Positions 1-8,158 of a stretch of 64,000 nt of DNA are shown here, one piece after another (positions within the stretch are counted from its first letter, which is position 1; each line of letters opens with the position of its first letter). Origin of the DNA: a bacterium (lineage in GTDB: Bacteria; Armatimonadota; Fimbriimonadia; Fimbriimonadales; Fimbriimonadaceae); the NCBI GenBank assembly GCA_013823945.1, contig PNMZ01000001.1, forward strand, positions 842,356 to 906,355. Reading direction: 5' to 3'. Below the pieces are notes generated by a model. The model made no database searches, was not told the origin of the DNA, and saw nothing but the letters and a program-made list of their open reading frames with translations. A program made the position numbers and the translations under genes.

Positions 1-8
1 GAACAGAT

Positions 9-992
9 ATGCCTCACATTCAAACCCTCGAACTCGAAAAGGATTATGCAAAGTTTGTCCTGGAGCCGCTGGAGCGCGGTTATGGTCAGACTTTGGGGAA
101 CTCGCTTCGGCGTGTTTTGCTCAGCTCCATTGCGGGCGCGGCCGTTAATGCGGTTCGTATTGAGAAAGTTTTCCACGAATTTTCTGAGATTCCTGGTTTG
201 AAGGAAGATGCGACCGAGTTCTTGTTGAACTTGAAGGATCTGGCAATTGCGGTTGATCCGGACATGAGTATTCCGGAAGAGATCGTTCTGAAGATTGATG
301 TCAAAGGTCCGGGCCGCGTTACAGGCGCAGATATTCAGTGCCCTGAGGGAGTTGAGATCGTCAACTCTGAGGTTTACCTTGCGACGATTAGCGAAAAGGG
401 TGCTTCTCTCACGGCTGAGCTTTATGCGAGTTGGGGATCCGGTTATGTTTTGCCGGAGAAGCAAGAGAAATACAAGGGCATGATTGGTATCTTGACCACC
501 GGGAGCCAGCACACTCCGGTCAAGAAGGTCAACTACATTGTTGAAGCGACCCGGGTTGGTCAGCGCACGGACTACGAGCGCTTGATTCTTGAGGTTTGGA
601 CAAATGGAGCTTTAGGGCCGAATGATGCGGTGACCCAAGCTTCTCAGATTTTGGATCGGTATTTCCGCATGTTCTTCGATCTTGGTCGAGCGAGCATTGA
701 GGATATTGTTGAGGATGGCTCTTCGCTTGAAGAAGAAGTGAGTTCGGTTCCGGATATCAAGATTGAAGAGCTTGATTTCAGCCAGCGCACGTTCAACTGT
801 TTGCGCCGGGCCGGGATTTTGAATTTGCGCCAATTGGCTTTGGTGACCGAAATGGACTTGAACGGTATTCGAGGCTTTGGTAAAAAGTCTTTGACCGAGG
901 TTCGCGATCGGTTGGCTGACCATGGCATTGACTTGAAGCCGAGCAAGGGTGGCTACATCAACCTTGACGCGCTTGAGGATGACGATTTCTAA
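9..992 (+). CDS. rpoA: RNA polymerase alpha subunit
   Basis: Alpha subunit of RNA polymerase: its N-terminal half nucleates the beta/beta' assembly and its C-terminal domain contacts UP elements and activators. The 327-residue protein has the normal length. The assembly domain fills about residues 1-230 (LEPLERGYGQTLGNSLRRVL is the family signature) and the alpha-CTD about 255-320 (NCLRRAGILNLRQL, then GFGKKSLTEV). Between them lies a short acidic linker. The ATG lies 8 bases from the window edge, so the upstream genes (usually rpsD/rpsK) are not visible. It is followed 11 bases later by rplQ, the classical alpha-operon order. Confidence 0.98.
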   Translation: MPHIQTLELEKDYAKFVLEPLERGYGQTLGNSLRRVLLSSIAGAAVNAVRIEKVFHEFSEIPGLKEDATEFLLNLKDLAIAVDPDMSIPEEIVLKIDVKGPGRVTGADIQCPEGVEIVNSEVYLATISEKGASLTAELYASWGSGYVLPEKQEKYKGMIGILTTGSQHTPVKKVNYIVEATRVGQRTDYERLILEVWTNGALGPNDAVTQASQILDRYFRMFFDLGRASIEDIVEDGSSLEEEVSSVPDIKIEELDFSQRTFNCLRRAGILNLRQLALVTEMDLNGIRGFGKKSLTEVRDRLADHGIDLKPSKGGYINLDALEDDDF

Positions 993-1003
993 GGAAAAGA
1001 GAT

Positions 1004-1453
1004 ATGCGACACAAGGTTGATCGACGAAAATTAGGTTTGCCCAGCGACCAGCGCCGGGCTTTGCTGACCAACTTGGCTCGGCAGTTTGTCCGACACGGGT
1101 TTGTTCATACAACTGAAGGTCGGGCAAAGGAATTGCGAAGAATTGTTGAGCGACTGATTACGCTGGGCAAAAAGGACACTTTGGTTGCTCGACGAGAGGC
1201 GCGCAAGATTCTTGTTGGTCACTCCAAGAGTTCGCCAAAGCCAGAGCGGTTGCTCGCGGGTAAGACGGACGCCGAGAAAATGGAAATTTTGGTTGAGCGG
1301 AGTTTGATCAACGGTGAAGATTTGGTTCAGCACTTGTTTGATCATGTGGCTCCTCGGTTCAAGGATCGCAACGGCGGCTACACTCGATTGACCAAGACTG
1401 GTCAACGCCGAGGCGATGCAGCGGTTACCGCTGTCCTCGAACTTGTCGACTAA
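1004..1453 (+). CDS. rplQ: 50S ribosomal protein L17
   Basis: Large-subunit ribosomal protein that lies near the peptide exit tunnel. It begins MRHKVDRRKLGLPSDQRRAL, the standard L17 opening. At 149 residues it is longer than the usual 118-127; the extra length falls in the middle (roughly residues 70-105), between the first helical half and the C-terminal GGYTRLTKTGQRRGDAA motif. It follows rpoA after 11 bases with a GGAAAAGAGAT leader, so the two are surely cotranscribed. truA starts inside its 3' end. Confidence 0.97.
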   Translation: MRHKVDRRKLGLPSDQRRALLTNLARQFVRHGFVHTTEGRAKELRRIVERLITLGKKDTLVARREARKILVGHSKSSPKPERLLAGKTDAEKMEILVERSLINGEDLVQHLFDHVAPRFKDRNGGYTRLTKTGQRRGDAAVTAVLELVD

Positions 1454-2258
1454 TCAACGGATTAAGTTAACCGTCGCTTACGACGGTACTAACTTTAGCG
1501 GCTGGGCGCCGCAAAGTGGACTGCGAACAGTCCAACGCACATTGAAAGATGGGCTTTGCCAAGTAATTGGCGAAGAGGTTGAACTTTGGGGCGCGAGCCG
1601 CACTGATGCAGGTGCGCACGCGCTGGGCCAGGTTTGTCATTTTGACTGTCCGGTGCCTTTACCCGTTGAGCGTATGGCGCGAGCTTTGAATAAGGTGATG
1701 CCACGCGATCTTTCGGTGGTGAAAGCGGAAGCAGTTTCGGACGATTTCAGTGCTCGGTTTATGGCTCGAAAACGGCATTATGTCTATCGAGTTATGGTGA
1801 ATGATCGCAACCCTCTCAGAATGAGGTTTGCGCATTATGTTCGGTACGGATTGGATTTGGATCGGATGAGGGCAGCGGCGAAGTTTCTTGAAGGCGAGCA
1901 CGACTTTCTGTCGTTTAGCCAGGAAATGGATGAATCGGTGAATACGGTTCGGAGGTTGTTCCGGGTGAATTTGCATTGGGTGGACAATGAAGTGTTGATT
2001 CACGTTCATGGAACGGCATTTGTTCGTGGAATGATGCGCCGAATAGCGGGAAGTTTGGTTGAGGTCGGTCGTGGAAATCGGAAGGTCGAATGGGTCCCCG
2101 AGCTTCTGGCAGCGCGAGACAAAAGTTCAATTGATTGGCCGCCGGTGTTGCCGGCTTGTGGCCTCACCCTTGTCCGGGTGAAGTACGGTCGGTCTCCATC
2201 GGATCACAGATTTAGTGAGGGCTTGCCCTCGGAACAGGAAAAGGAAACTTATGAATAG
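1416..2258 (+). CDS. truA: tRNA pseudouridine(38-40) synthase TruA
   Basis: Converts U38-U40 of the tRNA anticodon arm to pseudouridine. The catalytic motif ASRTDAGAHA with its Asp is present, as are the YDGTNFSGWAPQ opening and the C-terminal GTAFVRGMMRRIAGSL region of the TruA fold. The start is uncertain. The ATG at 1416 overlaps rplQ by 38 bases and has only a GAGG two bases upstream. A TTG at 1443, 11 bases inside the rplQ end, would give a more typical N terminus (family members begin close to RIKLTVAYDG). Its stop overlaps the rplM start by 8 bases, so translation is probably coupled through the operon. Confidence 0.93.
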   Translation: MQRLPLSSNLSTNQRIKLTVAYDGTNFSGWAPQSGLRTVQRTLKDGLCQVIGEEVELWGASRTDAGAHALGQVCHFDCPVPLPVERMARALNKVMPRDLSVVKAEAVSDDFSARFMARKRHYVYRVMVNDRNPLRMRFAHYVRYGLDLDRMRAAAKFLEGEHDFLSFSQEMDESVNTVRRLFRVNLHWVDNEVLIHVHGTAFVRGMMRRIAGSLVEVGRGNRKVEWVPELLAARDKSSIDWPPVLPACGLTLVRVKYGRSPSDHRFSEGLPSEQEKETYE

Positions 2259-2694
2259 AACAACGACAACTAAGCCGGCTGAGGTCGAGCGTCAATGGCA
2301 TGTGGTAGACGCCACGGGTGTGCCAGTCGGGCGCTTGGCGGCTCAGGTCGCGCAGGTGCTTCGCGGAAAGCACAAACCGACATTCGCGTACCACGTTGAT
2401 GCGGGTGATTTTGTTATCGTCGTCAATGCAGATAAGGCGTTGTTGACGGGCGGAAAGGGCAAGGAATTGCTTTACTGGCACACGGGTTGGCCCGGTGGAA
2501 TTCGCAACATTAGTCGCGAAGACCTCTTGGAGAAAAATCCGGTTCGGTTGATCGAGAAGTCAGTTTGGGGCATGTTGCCCAAGGGACGACTTGGTCGCCA
2601 GATCGTCAAGAAATTGAAAGTTTATGCGGGCACTGAGCATCCTCATGCAGCGCAGAATCCAACTCCGTTGGATGTTAAGAAGGTGAGATCATGA
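2251..2694 (+). CDS. rplM: 50S ribosomal protein L13
   Basis: Early-assembly protein of the large ribosomal subunit. I place the start at the ATG at 2251 because AGGAAAAGGAAA lies just upstream and the product (147 residues) then matches the normal L13 length; an in-frame upstream start would add 12 unrelated residues. Characteristic segments are [34 protein letters not shown] and [13 protein letters not shown]. The ATG overlaps the truA stop by 8 bases. It is followed by rpsI with an ATGA overlap, the near-universal rplM-rpsI pair. Confidence 0.97.
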   Translation: MNRTTTTKPAEVERQWHVVDATGVPVGRLAAQVAQVLRGKHKPTFAYHVDAGDFVIVVNADKALLTGGKGKELLYWHTGWPGGIRNISREDLLEKNPVRLIEKSVWGMLPKGRLGRQIVKKLKVYAGTEHPHAAQNPTPLDVKKVRS

Positions 2695-3092
2695 GATTTG
2701 CAAATCCGAATCAGTCTTACGGCACGGGCCGACGCAAGAGCGCAATTGCTCGAGTATGGGTCGAGCCGGGTGAGGGCAACATAACGATCAATGGTCGTGA
2801 GTTCTCCGCTTATCTTTGCCGACCCGTTTTGGCGATTTTGGTCAAGAGCCCGTTGACGGCGATTGATTCAGAAGGCAAGTACAACGTCAAGGCTCTCGTT
2901 AAGGGCGGCGGGGTTGTTGGTCAAGCGGGTGCGATCAAGCTTGGAATTGCTCGTGCTTTGGTTCAGCGTGATGAGAACTTACGCAAGCCGATGCGCATGG
3001 GCGGATTCTTGACCCGAGATGCTCGAGTCAAGGAAAGTAAGAAGTACGGTCGGAAGAAAGCCCGACGCGGCTTCCAGTTCGTCAAACGTTGA
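2691..3092 (+). CDS. rpsI: 30S ribosomal protein S9
   Basis: Small-subunit protein whose basic C-terminal tail reaches the P-site tRNA. The 133-residue product has the standard [18 protein letters not shown] opening, the [19 protein letters not shown] loop and the terminal [12 protein letters not shown] tail ending in Lys-Arg, the residues that contact tRNA. It overlaps the rplM stop by 4 bases (ATGA). A strong intrinsic terminator follows about 20 bases after the stop, so this is the last gene of the rpoA operon. Confidence 0.98.
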   Translation: MRFANPNQSYGTGRRKSAIARVWVEPGEGNITINGREFSAYLCRPVLAILVKSPLTAIDSEGKYNVKALVKGGGVVGQAGAIKLGIARALVQRDENLRKPMRMGGFLTRDARVKESKKYGRKKARRGFQFVKR

Positions 3093-3113
3093 TCGTTTGG
3101 TGTTCCTTTTCCG

Positions 3114-3148
3114 GAAGCCGATTTCCATTTGGGAGTCGGCTTCTTTTT
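3114..3148 (+). terminator. Intrinsic terminator of the rpoA-rpsI operon
   Basis: GAAGCCGA at 3114-3121 pairs with TCGGCTTC at 3136-3143 (8 bp, 14-base loop), followed by five T at 3144-3148. It sits about 20 bases after the rpsI stop and abuts the stop codon of the convergent rarA gene. Confidence 0.85.
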
Positions 3149-4449
3149 CATTTTCGGTTTTGGCGTCGCTCGGTGATCTTTGCTTCGTATCCGATGGTGC
3201 TTGGTTCGTAATAGGGAGTTGAAAGTGTGTGGCTTTCTGGGAGATAGGGCTGCTTCACCCAGCCGCCGGGATAGTTATGGGGATAGAGGTAATTTTCGCC
3301 GTGGCCGTGATCTTTGAGCCCGGAATGGGCAGCATTTCTCAGGTGGAGTGGCACAGGTTGTACTCGTCCAGTTTCGACATCACGTTGCGCACTATTGATG
3401 GCCATGTATGAACGGTTGCTTTTTGGAGCTTCGGCGAGGAATGTGACGCATTGAGAGAGAATGATTCGACTTTCGGGCATGCCCACGGTCTGGACTGCGG
3501 TCAGGGTGCTGGTGGCGAGAATCAGGGCCAGGGGTTCTGCGTTGCCGATGTCCTCGGAGGCGAGGATAAGGAGTCGGCGGGCGATGAATCTGGGGTCTTC
3601 CCCGGCGGCGATCATCCGAGCAAGATAATGGAGAGCGGCGTCAGAATCTGATCCACGAATGGACTTGATGAACGCGCTGATGGTGTCGTAGTGACTATCG
3701 CCTTTTTTATCGTACTTGAGGGCAGGGCGTTGGAGGACTTGTTCGAGGAGCGGAAGTTCAATTGGTTCTCCGGGTTCGACCATGAGTGAAGCGGTTTCGA
3801 GAGCGTTCAGCATGAGTCTCGCGTCACCCGAACTCAGGCGAATGAGGAACGCCTCGGCTTCGTCGGTGAGAGTGGGCGCATTTGGGGCGAGACCACGTTC
3901 TTCATCGGTAAGTGCAAGGTGAATGAGGTGCTTGAGATCTGATTCGCCGAGGGGCTGGAGGGGAAGGACTCTGGCTCGAGAGAGCACAGCGTCGTTGAGC
4001 GCGAAATATGGGTTTTCGGTGGTGGCTCCAACCATCCGAAATGTGCCGTCTTCAAGGTATCCCAAAAGGGAGTCTTGTTGAGATTTGTTAAAGTGGTGAA
4101 TTTCGTCGATGAGTAGAAGGGTGGGTTGCTCGGTGAGGCTGTAGCGTGATTTGGCTTCAGTTGCGGATTTGCGGATGTCGGCTACGCCGGCGGTTACGGC
4201 ACTTAGGCTGACTAGATGGGCGTTGCTGTAATGGGCGATGATATTGGCCAGGGTTGTTTTGCCGCATCCAGGAGGTGCCCAGAGGATCACAGAGCCGAGT
4301 TTTCCGGAGCGAATAGCTTGTTCAGTTGGTGAACCGGGGCCAAGAATATGTTGTTGCCCGACGTAATTGTCCAGCGTGGTCGGGCGCATACGTGTGGCGA
4401 GAGGGAGATTGGGATTTATCGAATCGGTTGGGGATTCAAATAGGCTCAT
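3148..4449 (-). CDS. rarA: Replication-associated recombination protein A (RarA/MgsA AAA+ ATPase)
   Basis: AAA+ ATPase of the clamp-loader clade that acts at stalled replication forks. Walker A is APPGCGKTT at residues 58-66 and Walker B LLLIDE at 111-116, followed by the IHHFNKSQQD segment typical of RarA. The AAA+ lid region (SGDARLMLNALE) and the C-terminal tetramerisation domain ending in YPHNYPGGWVKQPYLP are both present, and 433 residues is normal. It is the last gene of a minus-strand operon; its start overlaps the nusB stop by 14 bases. The final residues are divergent. Confidence 0.95.
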   Translation of the reverse strand: MSLFESPTDSINPNLPLATRMRPTTLDNYVGQQHILGPGSPTEQAIRSGKLGSVILWAPPGCGKTTLANIIAHYSNAHLVSLSAVTAGVADIRKSATEAKSRYSLTEQPTLLLIDEIHHFNKSQQDSLLGYLEDGTFRMVGATTENPYFALNDAVLSRARVLPLQPLGESDLKHLIHLALTDEERGLAPNAPTLTDEAEAFLIRLSSGDARLMLNALETASLMVEPGEPIELPLLEQVLQRPALKYDKKGDSHYDTISAFIKSIRGSDSDAALHYLARMIAAGEDPRFIARRLLILASEDIGNAEPLALILATSTLTAVQTVGMPESRIILSQCVTFLAEAPKSNRSYMAINSAQRDVETGRVQPVPLHLRNAAHSGLKDHGHGENYLYPHNYPGGWVKQPYLPESHTLSTPYYEPSTIGYEAKITERRQNRK

Positions 4450-5029
4450 CGTCTCGTTTGATGACCCATGATCCAGCGGTTACGGACTCTTCAATGGGTT
4501 CTTCAGTTGGCTCTTCGTCGGGATCGGGAGCGAAGTCGAGTTCGATGACTTCGGATTCGGGGATGGAATCATCAACGATGGGGGCTTCCCAGTTTGATTT
4601 GGGTGATTGAACGAGGAGGTTGGCGAGGACACCGTTGACGAACCGACCGCTTTCGGCGGAGCCAAACCGTTTGGCGAGATCAACTGCTTGGGAGATAGTG
4701 ACTTTTGGGGGCATATCGGGCAAATGAAGAAGTTCATAGGCAGCGATATGAAGAATGACGTGGTCGGAAACGGCAATCCGGGAGAGTGTCCATCCTTCGG
4801 CGAGGAGTGGTTCGAGTTGTTGGTCGAGAGCTTCGTGCTCGGCGATTACTCCCGTGACGAGGTTTGTGATGAACTCTTTTGAGTCTGCGGAAAGAGTATG
4901 GCGACTTTCAGCGATCTGTTGGGCTTCGGTTTGAGAGAGGCCGCCAATTTTTGCCATGTAAAGGCTTTGGTAGGCGACTTCCCGCGCGAGCCGACGCGAA
5001 TTGCTGGGAGTTATATCGGTTTCAGGCAT
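4436..5029 (-). CDS. nusB: Transcription antitermination factor NusB with acidic tail
   Basis: NusB binds boxA RNA with S10 and supports antitermination on rRNA operons. I start it at the ATG at 5029, which overlaps the accC stop by 8 bases; this gives 197 residues with the NusB fold at about residues 10-135 (RRLAREVAYQSLYMAKIGG; ISQAVDLAKRFGSAESGRFVNGVL). Most NusB proteins have about 140 residues. The additional 60 C-terminal residues are very acidic (DEEPTEEPIEE) with no recognised domain. Placement between accC and rarA is unusual, although accB-accC-nusB clusters occur in Firmicutes. Confidence 0.93.
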   Translation of the reverse strand: MPETDITPSNSRRLAREVAYQSLYMAKIGGLSQTEAQQIAESRHTLSADSKEFITNLVTGVIAEHEALDQQLEPLLAEGWTLSRIAVSDHVILHIAAYELLHLPDMPPKVTISQAVDLAKRFGSAESGRFVNGVLANLLVQSPKSNWEAPIVDDSIPESEVIELDFAPDPDEEPTEEPIEESVTAGSWVIKRDDEPI

Positions 5030-6383
5030 GGGTGGCGGCTTCCTGGAGGAATTCACCGACAAACGCGGTGCTGACATCCCCGGAGACGTAACGTTGATCC
5101 CGAACAAGTCGACGAAGGAACGAGATATTGGTTTGGATTCCTTCGACATTGAATTCGTCGAGGGCGACTTGCAGTCGACGGACGGCGAGCTCACGAGTTT
5201 CTGCAGTGACAATCAACTTTGCGATCATGGGGTCGTAATAGGGTGAAACGGTAAATCCGGCATAGACGTGAGTGTCGAGTCGAATTCCTCGGAATCCGGG
5301 TGGTTCCCACCGGGTGATCTTTCCCGTGCAGGGGGCGAAATCTTTGTCGGGATCTTGAGCGGTGATGCGTGCTTCGATGGAGTGGCCCTGGAGTTTGACT
5401 CCGGATTGATCGAAGGGGAGTTTTTCGCCATTAGCGATTCGGATTTGCCATTGAACGAGATCGAGTCCACTGATTTGCTCGGTAACCGGGTGTTCAACTT
5501 GGATCCGGGTGTTCATTTCGAGGAAGAAGAATTCGCCTCGAGCATCGAGGAGGAATTCGACGGTTCCAGCGTTGCTGTAGCCCACTTGCTTGGCAACACG
5601 GACGGCGGCGGCACCCATTTGCTCACGGAGTTCATTGGTGAGGACAACACACGGGGCTTCTTCGACAATTTTTTGGTGGCGTGGATTTTGGACTGAGCAT
5701 TCTCGTTCACCAATATGGACGACATTGCCGTGTTCGTCCCCGAGAATTTGGATTTCCACGTGGCGCGGGAGAAGTACACACTTTTCGACGAGCATGTCGC
5801 CGTTTCCGAAACTGGCTTGAGCTTCGGCTTGAGCAGTTTTGAAGGCGTGAGTGAGTTCTTCTTTGTTGTCGACGCGTCGGATTCCTCGGCCTCCTCCCCC
5901 AGCGACGGCCTTCAGCAAGACGGGATAGCCGATTTTTTCGGCCCAGTCCATAGCTTCGACTTCGCTGGGCACTGGTCCTGTTGATCCGGGGACAACTGGG
6001 CAGTTGGCAATGATGGCAGCTTCTTTGGCTTTTGCTTTGTCCCCCATTGCTTCGATTGCGCTGACGGATGGGCCGATAAATTTAATGCCCATTGAAGCGA
6101 GAGCCTCGGCAAAGCTGGGCCGCTCGCTGAAGTATCCAAATCCTGGGTGGACGGCTTCGGCACCAGTTATTTCACATGCGGAGAGAACATTGGCGAGGTT
6201 GAGATAGCTTTCAGTATTTGTTCCGGCCCCGATACAGATGGATTCGGTTGCCATGTGGACATGCCGGCTATCGGCATCAGCCTGGCTGTAGACGGCGATG
6301 GAATCGATGCCAAGTTCGTGGCAAGCACGGATGACTCGGCAGGCGATTTCGCCGCGATTGGCGATCAGGATTTTTTTGAACAT
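5022..6383 (-). CDS. accC: Acetyl-CoA carboxylase, biotin carboxylase subunit
   Basis: ATP-dependent carboxylation of biotin on BCCP, the first half-reaction of acetyl-CoA carboxylase (fatty acid synthesis, cytosol). The start is the ATG at 6383 (FKKILIANRGEIACRVIRA), which shares one base with the preceding stop (TGATG); a longer in-frame start would add ten unrelated residues. All three biotin carboxylase domains are present in 453 residues: N domain, ATP-grasp with GGGGRGIRRV, HVEIQILGDEHGNVVHIGE and FLEMNTRIQVEHPVTE (the Glu and Arg catalytic residues), and the C domain. The carrier gene in this operon lacks the biotin lysine, so this subunit's true carrier may be encoded elsewhere. Confidence 0.96.
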   Translation of the reverse strand: MFKKILIANRGEIACRVIRACHELGIDSIAVYSQADADSRHVHMATESICIGAGTNTESYLNLANVLSACEITGAEAVHPGFGYFSERPSFAEALASMGIKFIGPSVSAIEAMGDKAKAKEAAIIANCPVVPGSTGPVPSEVEAMDWAEKIGYPVLLKAVAGGGGRGIRRVDNKEELTHAFKTAQAEAQASFGNGDMLVEKCVLLPRHVEIQILGDEHGNVVHIGERECSVQNPRHQKIVEEAPCVVLTNELREQMGAAAVRVAKQVGYSNAGTVEFLLDARGEFFFLEMNTRIQVEHPVTEQISGLDLVQWQIRIANGEKLPFDQSGVKLQGHSIEARITAQDPDKDFAPCTGKITRWEPPGFRGIRLDTHVYAGFTVSPYYDPMIAKLIVTAETRELAVRRLQVALDEFNVEGIQTNISFLRRLVRDQRYVSGDVSTAFVGEFLQEAATHA

Positions 6384-6760
6384 CAGTATTTCTCGTGTCC
6401 TTTGTGGGGGCATTTGACGGTGCCGGTTGTGGGGTCGTATTCGTAAGGTTCTTTACCGACTGGGCAAGAATAGAATTGAGTGCCAAGTCGGGTTTCTTCG
6501 ATTGTTTGGGGGAAGGTGTTCTCGACGGGATCAGTCGCAATGCTGATTCCTTGTCGAACTTGGTTAAGGTTCGAGATGCAGACGTCGTCTTTGGCGGCGT
6601 AGAGGGATTTGCCGATGAGAGTTTTGCCTTTGCCGTCAGCGCGCTCTTTTGATTCTCCGCCGAGGAATTTGCCGCCGGTCACAAAGAAGACGGACGCGAG
6701 TATGACGATGAATACGGCGACGAGGAGGCCGATCAAGCTGTTACCTGAGGTTGCTTTCAT
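6383..6760 (-). CDS. Pseudopilin-like protein lacking Glu5
   Basis: A 125-residue protein with an N terminus resembling a type IV pilin or type II secretion pseudopilin: a short basic leader, Gly, then NSLIGLLVAVFIVILASVFF, which aligns with the FTLIELLVVIAI consensus. The position of the conserved Glu5 is Gly. The C terminus has a Cys-rich end (CPVGKEPYEYDPTTGTVKC followed by PHKGH) of a kind found in pseudopilins. It overlaps the BCCP-like gene by 4 bases and the accC start by one base, so it is cotranscribed with fatty-acid genes. Function is unknown; it might be a minor pseudopilin (GspK-type proteins also lack Glu5) or an anchored small protein. Confidence 0.7.
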   Translation of the reverse strand: MKATSGNSLIGLLVAVFIVILASVFFVTGGKFLGGESKERADGKGKTLIGKSLYAAKDDVCISNLNQVRQGISIATDPVENTFPQTIEETRLGTQFYSCPVGKEPYEYDPTTGTVKCPHKGHEKY

Positions 6761-7158
6761 GAGATTTCGATTTCCATGAGGTTGAGTCCGAACTCAACGG
6801 GGTCACCATCTTTGACATTGACTGAATGGACTTTGCCGGCGGCGGGGGTTGTGATTTCGTTTGAGATGCCAAGGGCGAGAACTTCTCCGACTGTTTGTCC
6901 GGCTTTGAGTTCGGTGCCGACTTGGACTACTTCGGGGAGCCATTTGACGTAGCCGACGACTGGGGCCGGGATGGCTTGGTATGAGGGGCCGGATGCCATT
7001 TCGGAGTCTTCGTCCCAGGCTTCGCCCCAAGTGAGGGCTTCTTCGGAAAGGGTTGCTTGAAATGAAGTCTCTCCGCTCCGGAGTTTGATACTTCGGAATC
7101 CGCCGTCGCGGGCGGTGGTGAGAGCCTTCCGGATTGTTTCGGCGTTCAGCGGATCCAT
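6757..7158 (-). CDS. BCCP-like (AccB-like) protein without the biotin-acceptor lysine
   Basis: A 133-residue protein with the layout of AccB: an N-terminal helix region, an Ala/Pro-poor linker and a C-terminal biotinyl/lipoyl-type beta barrel (about residues 60-133: APVVGYVKW, GTELKAGQTVGEVLAL, SNEITTPAAGKVHSVNVKDG). In AccB the hairpin reads EAMKM with the biotinylated Lys. Here the aligned stretch at 94-102 is LALGISNEI, so Gly97 stands where Lys should be and no Lys is near. It cannot be biotinylated in the normal way. It is the first gene of the operon with accC. Plant BADC proteins are a known precedent for Lys-less BCCP relatives that regulate acetyl-CoA carboxylase; that role here is inference. 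Confidence 0.85.
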   Translation of the reverse strand: MDPLNAETIRKALTTARDGGFRSIKLRSGETSFQATLSEEALTWGEAWDEDSEMASGPSYQAIPAPVVGYVKWLPEVVQVGTELKAGQTVGEVLALGISNEITTPAAGKVHSVNVKDGDPVEFGLNLMEIEIS

Positions 7159-7523
7159 GTTTGTCTGAATGTTATTTTACCGTTGGGATGAGTTGGCACC
7201 AAATTCTTTTGGCACAAGGTCAAAGTCGAGAAATTTGAGATAAAAAAGTGGGACTCGACTGGAGAGGAGCAACGCCGAGTCCCAAATTTTGGAGAGTTTT
7301 TTCAAACTCCGTCCTGCTCGTTCTCAAAGGAAGAGCTGTCGAAGTTCTTAACTCCTGGACAACATTGTAACGGATGTTTGGAAAAAATTGCCAGTGATAA
7401 GGTTATATTGCGGATTTTTCCCCAATGATGAGGGGGTTTTCTTGCGCTGAATTGCTCAAAAAATGGTTGAGGATTTGGGTTGCGGGTTCCGAGATTAAGG
7501 TGTGACGGGGTTAATGGTGACTC
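7159..7523. other. Divergent intergenic region between the acc operon and the cheC operon
   Basis: 365 bases with no supported gene. It must hold the promoters of both flanking operons. It contains a strong hairpin at 7250-7283 (listed separately), a weaker 6-bp hairpin GAGTTT/AAACTC at about 7294-7309, and on the minus strand a possible -10 box (TACAAT, about 7367-7372). I see no convincing -35 for either operon. Confidence 0.5.
7242..7283 (-). terminator. Terminator-like hairpin in the acc operon leader
   Basis: GGGACTCG at 7250-7257 pairs with CGAGTCCC at 7276-7283 (8 bp, 18-base loop). Read on the minus strand the stem is followed by CACTTTTTTATC, a U-tract. It lies about 85 bases upstream of the BCCP-like start, with no minus-strand gene behind it. 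It could end a short leader RNA or act as an attenuator for the acc operon. Confidence 0.55.
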
Positions 7524-8153
7524 ATGAGTGAACAGACACATCAATTTGGGCTGATGGAGATGTCGGCGATTCGAGAGATGTCGAACATAGGATTGGGTCA
7601 TGCCACGACCGCCTTGGCGAATATGACTGGTAAGTCCTTTAATATGGAAATTCCTAATGTTGAGACGGTTGCTTTGGAGCAAGTTCCGTTGATGATGGGT
7701 AATCCAGAAGAAGTCGCGGTTGGGATTTGTATGCCAATTGAGGGGGACATTACGGGTCACACGGCATTTTTATTTCCGTGGGAGAGTGCCCAAGATCTGT
7801 GGCGGATGTTGATCGGGACGGCTCCGGAAACTCCAGGTGATATTGATGAGTTGTCGGCTTCGGTGATGTTGGAGATTGGGAATATCGTTTCTTCGAGTTT
7901 TTTGAACGCGATTAGCGATATGTCGAATCTGAAGCTTCATGCGACGCCGCCGATGGTTTCGGTTGATCTGGTGTACACGATTGCGGCTTCGATTGTGGCG
8001 GAAGCAGAAATGGACGAGGCTATTGCCTTGGCACTTGAAACGCGGCTGTACGGGATGGATGATTGTGCGACAACCGGATATTTCTTGTGCGTTCCTACTC
8101 TGAGCGGATTAAATCAACTGTTCCGCGCCTTGGGTATTGCGGAGGCCGCCTAA
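7524..8153 (+). CDS. cheC: Chemotaxis protein CheC (CheY-P phosphatase)
   Basis: CheC dephosphorylates CheY-P and binds CheD to control receptor deamidation. The family motif (D/S)xxxExxN followed 22 residues later by Pro occurs twice: S14/E18/N21 with P44, and S113/E117/N120. Both active sites are therefore intact, as in classical CheC; CheX and FliY differ. The length of 209 residues is normal. It is the first gene of a seven-gene chemotaxis operon and is followed after 5 bases by cheD, its functional partner. Confidence 0.93.
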   Translation: MSEQTHQFGLMEMSAIREMSNIGLGHATTALANMTGKSFNMEIPNVETVALEQVPLMMGNPEEVAVGICMPIEGDITGHTAFLFPWESAQDLWRMLIGTAPETPGDIDELSASVMLEIGNIVSSSFLNAISDMSNLKLHATPPMVSVDLVYTIAASIVAEAEMDEAIALALETRLYGMDDCATTGYFLCVPTLSGLNQLFRALGIAEAA

Positions 8154-8158
8154 GAGAG

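Noticed and set aside
7302..7760. Minus-strand open frame running across the divergent region and the cheC start.
   Set aside because: It overlaps the well-supported cheC gene on the other strand and has no recognisable protein character.
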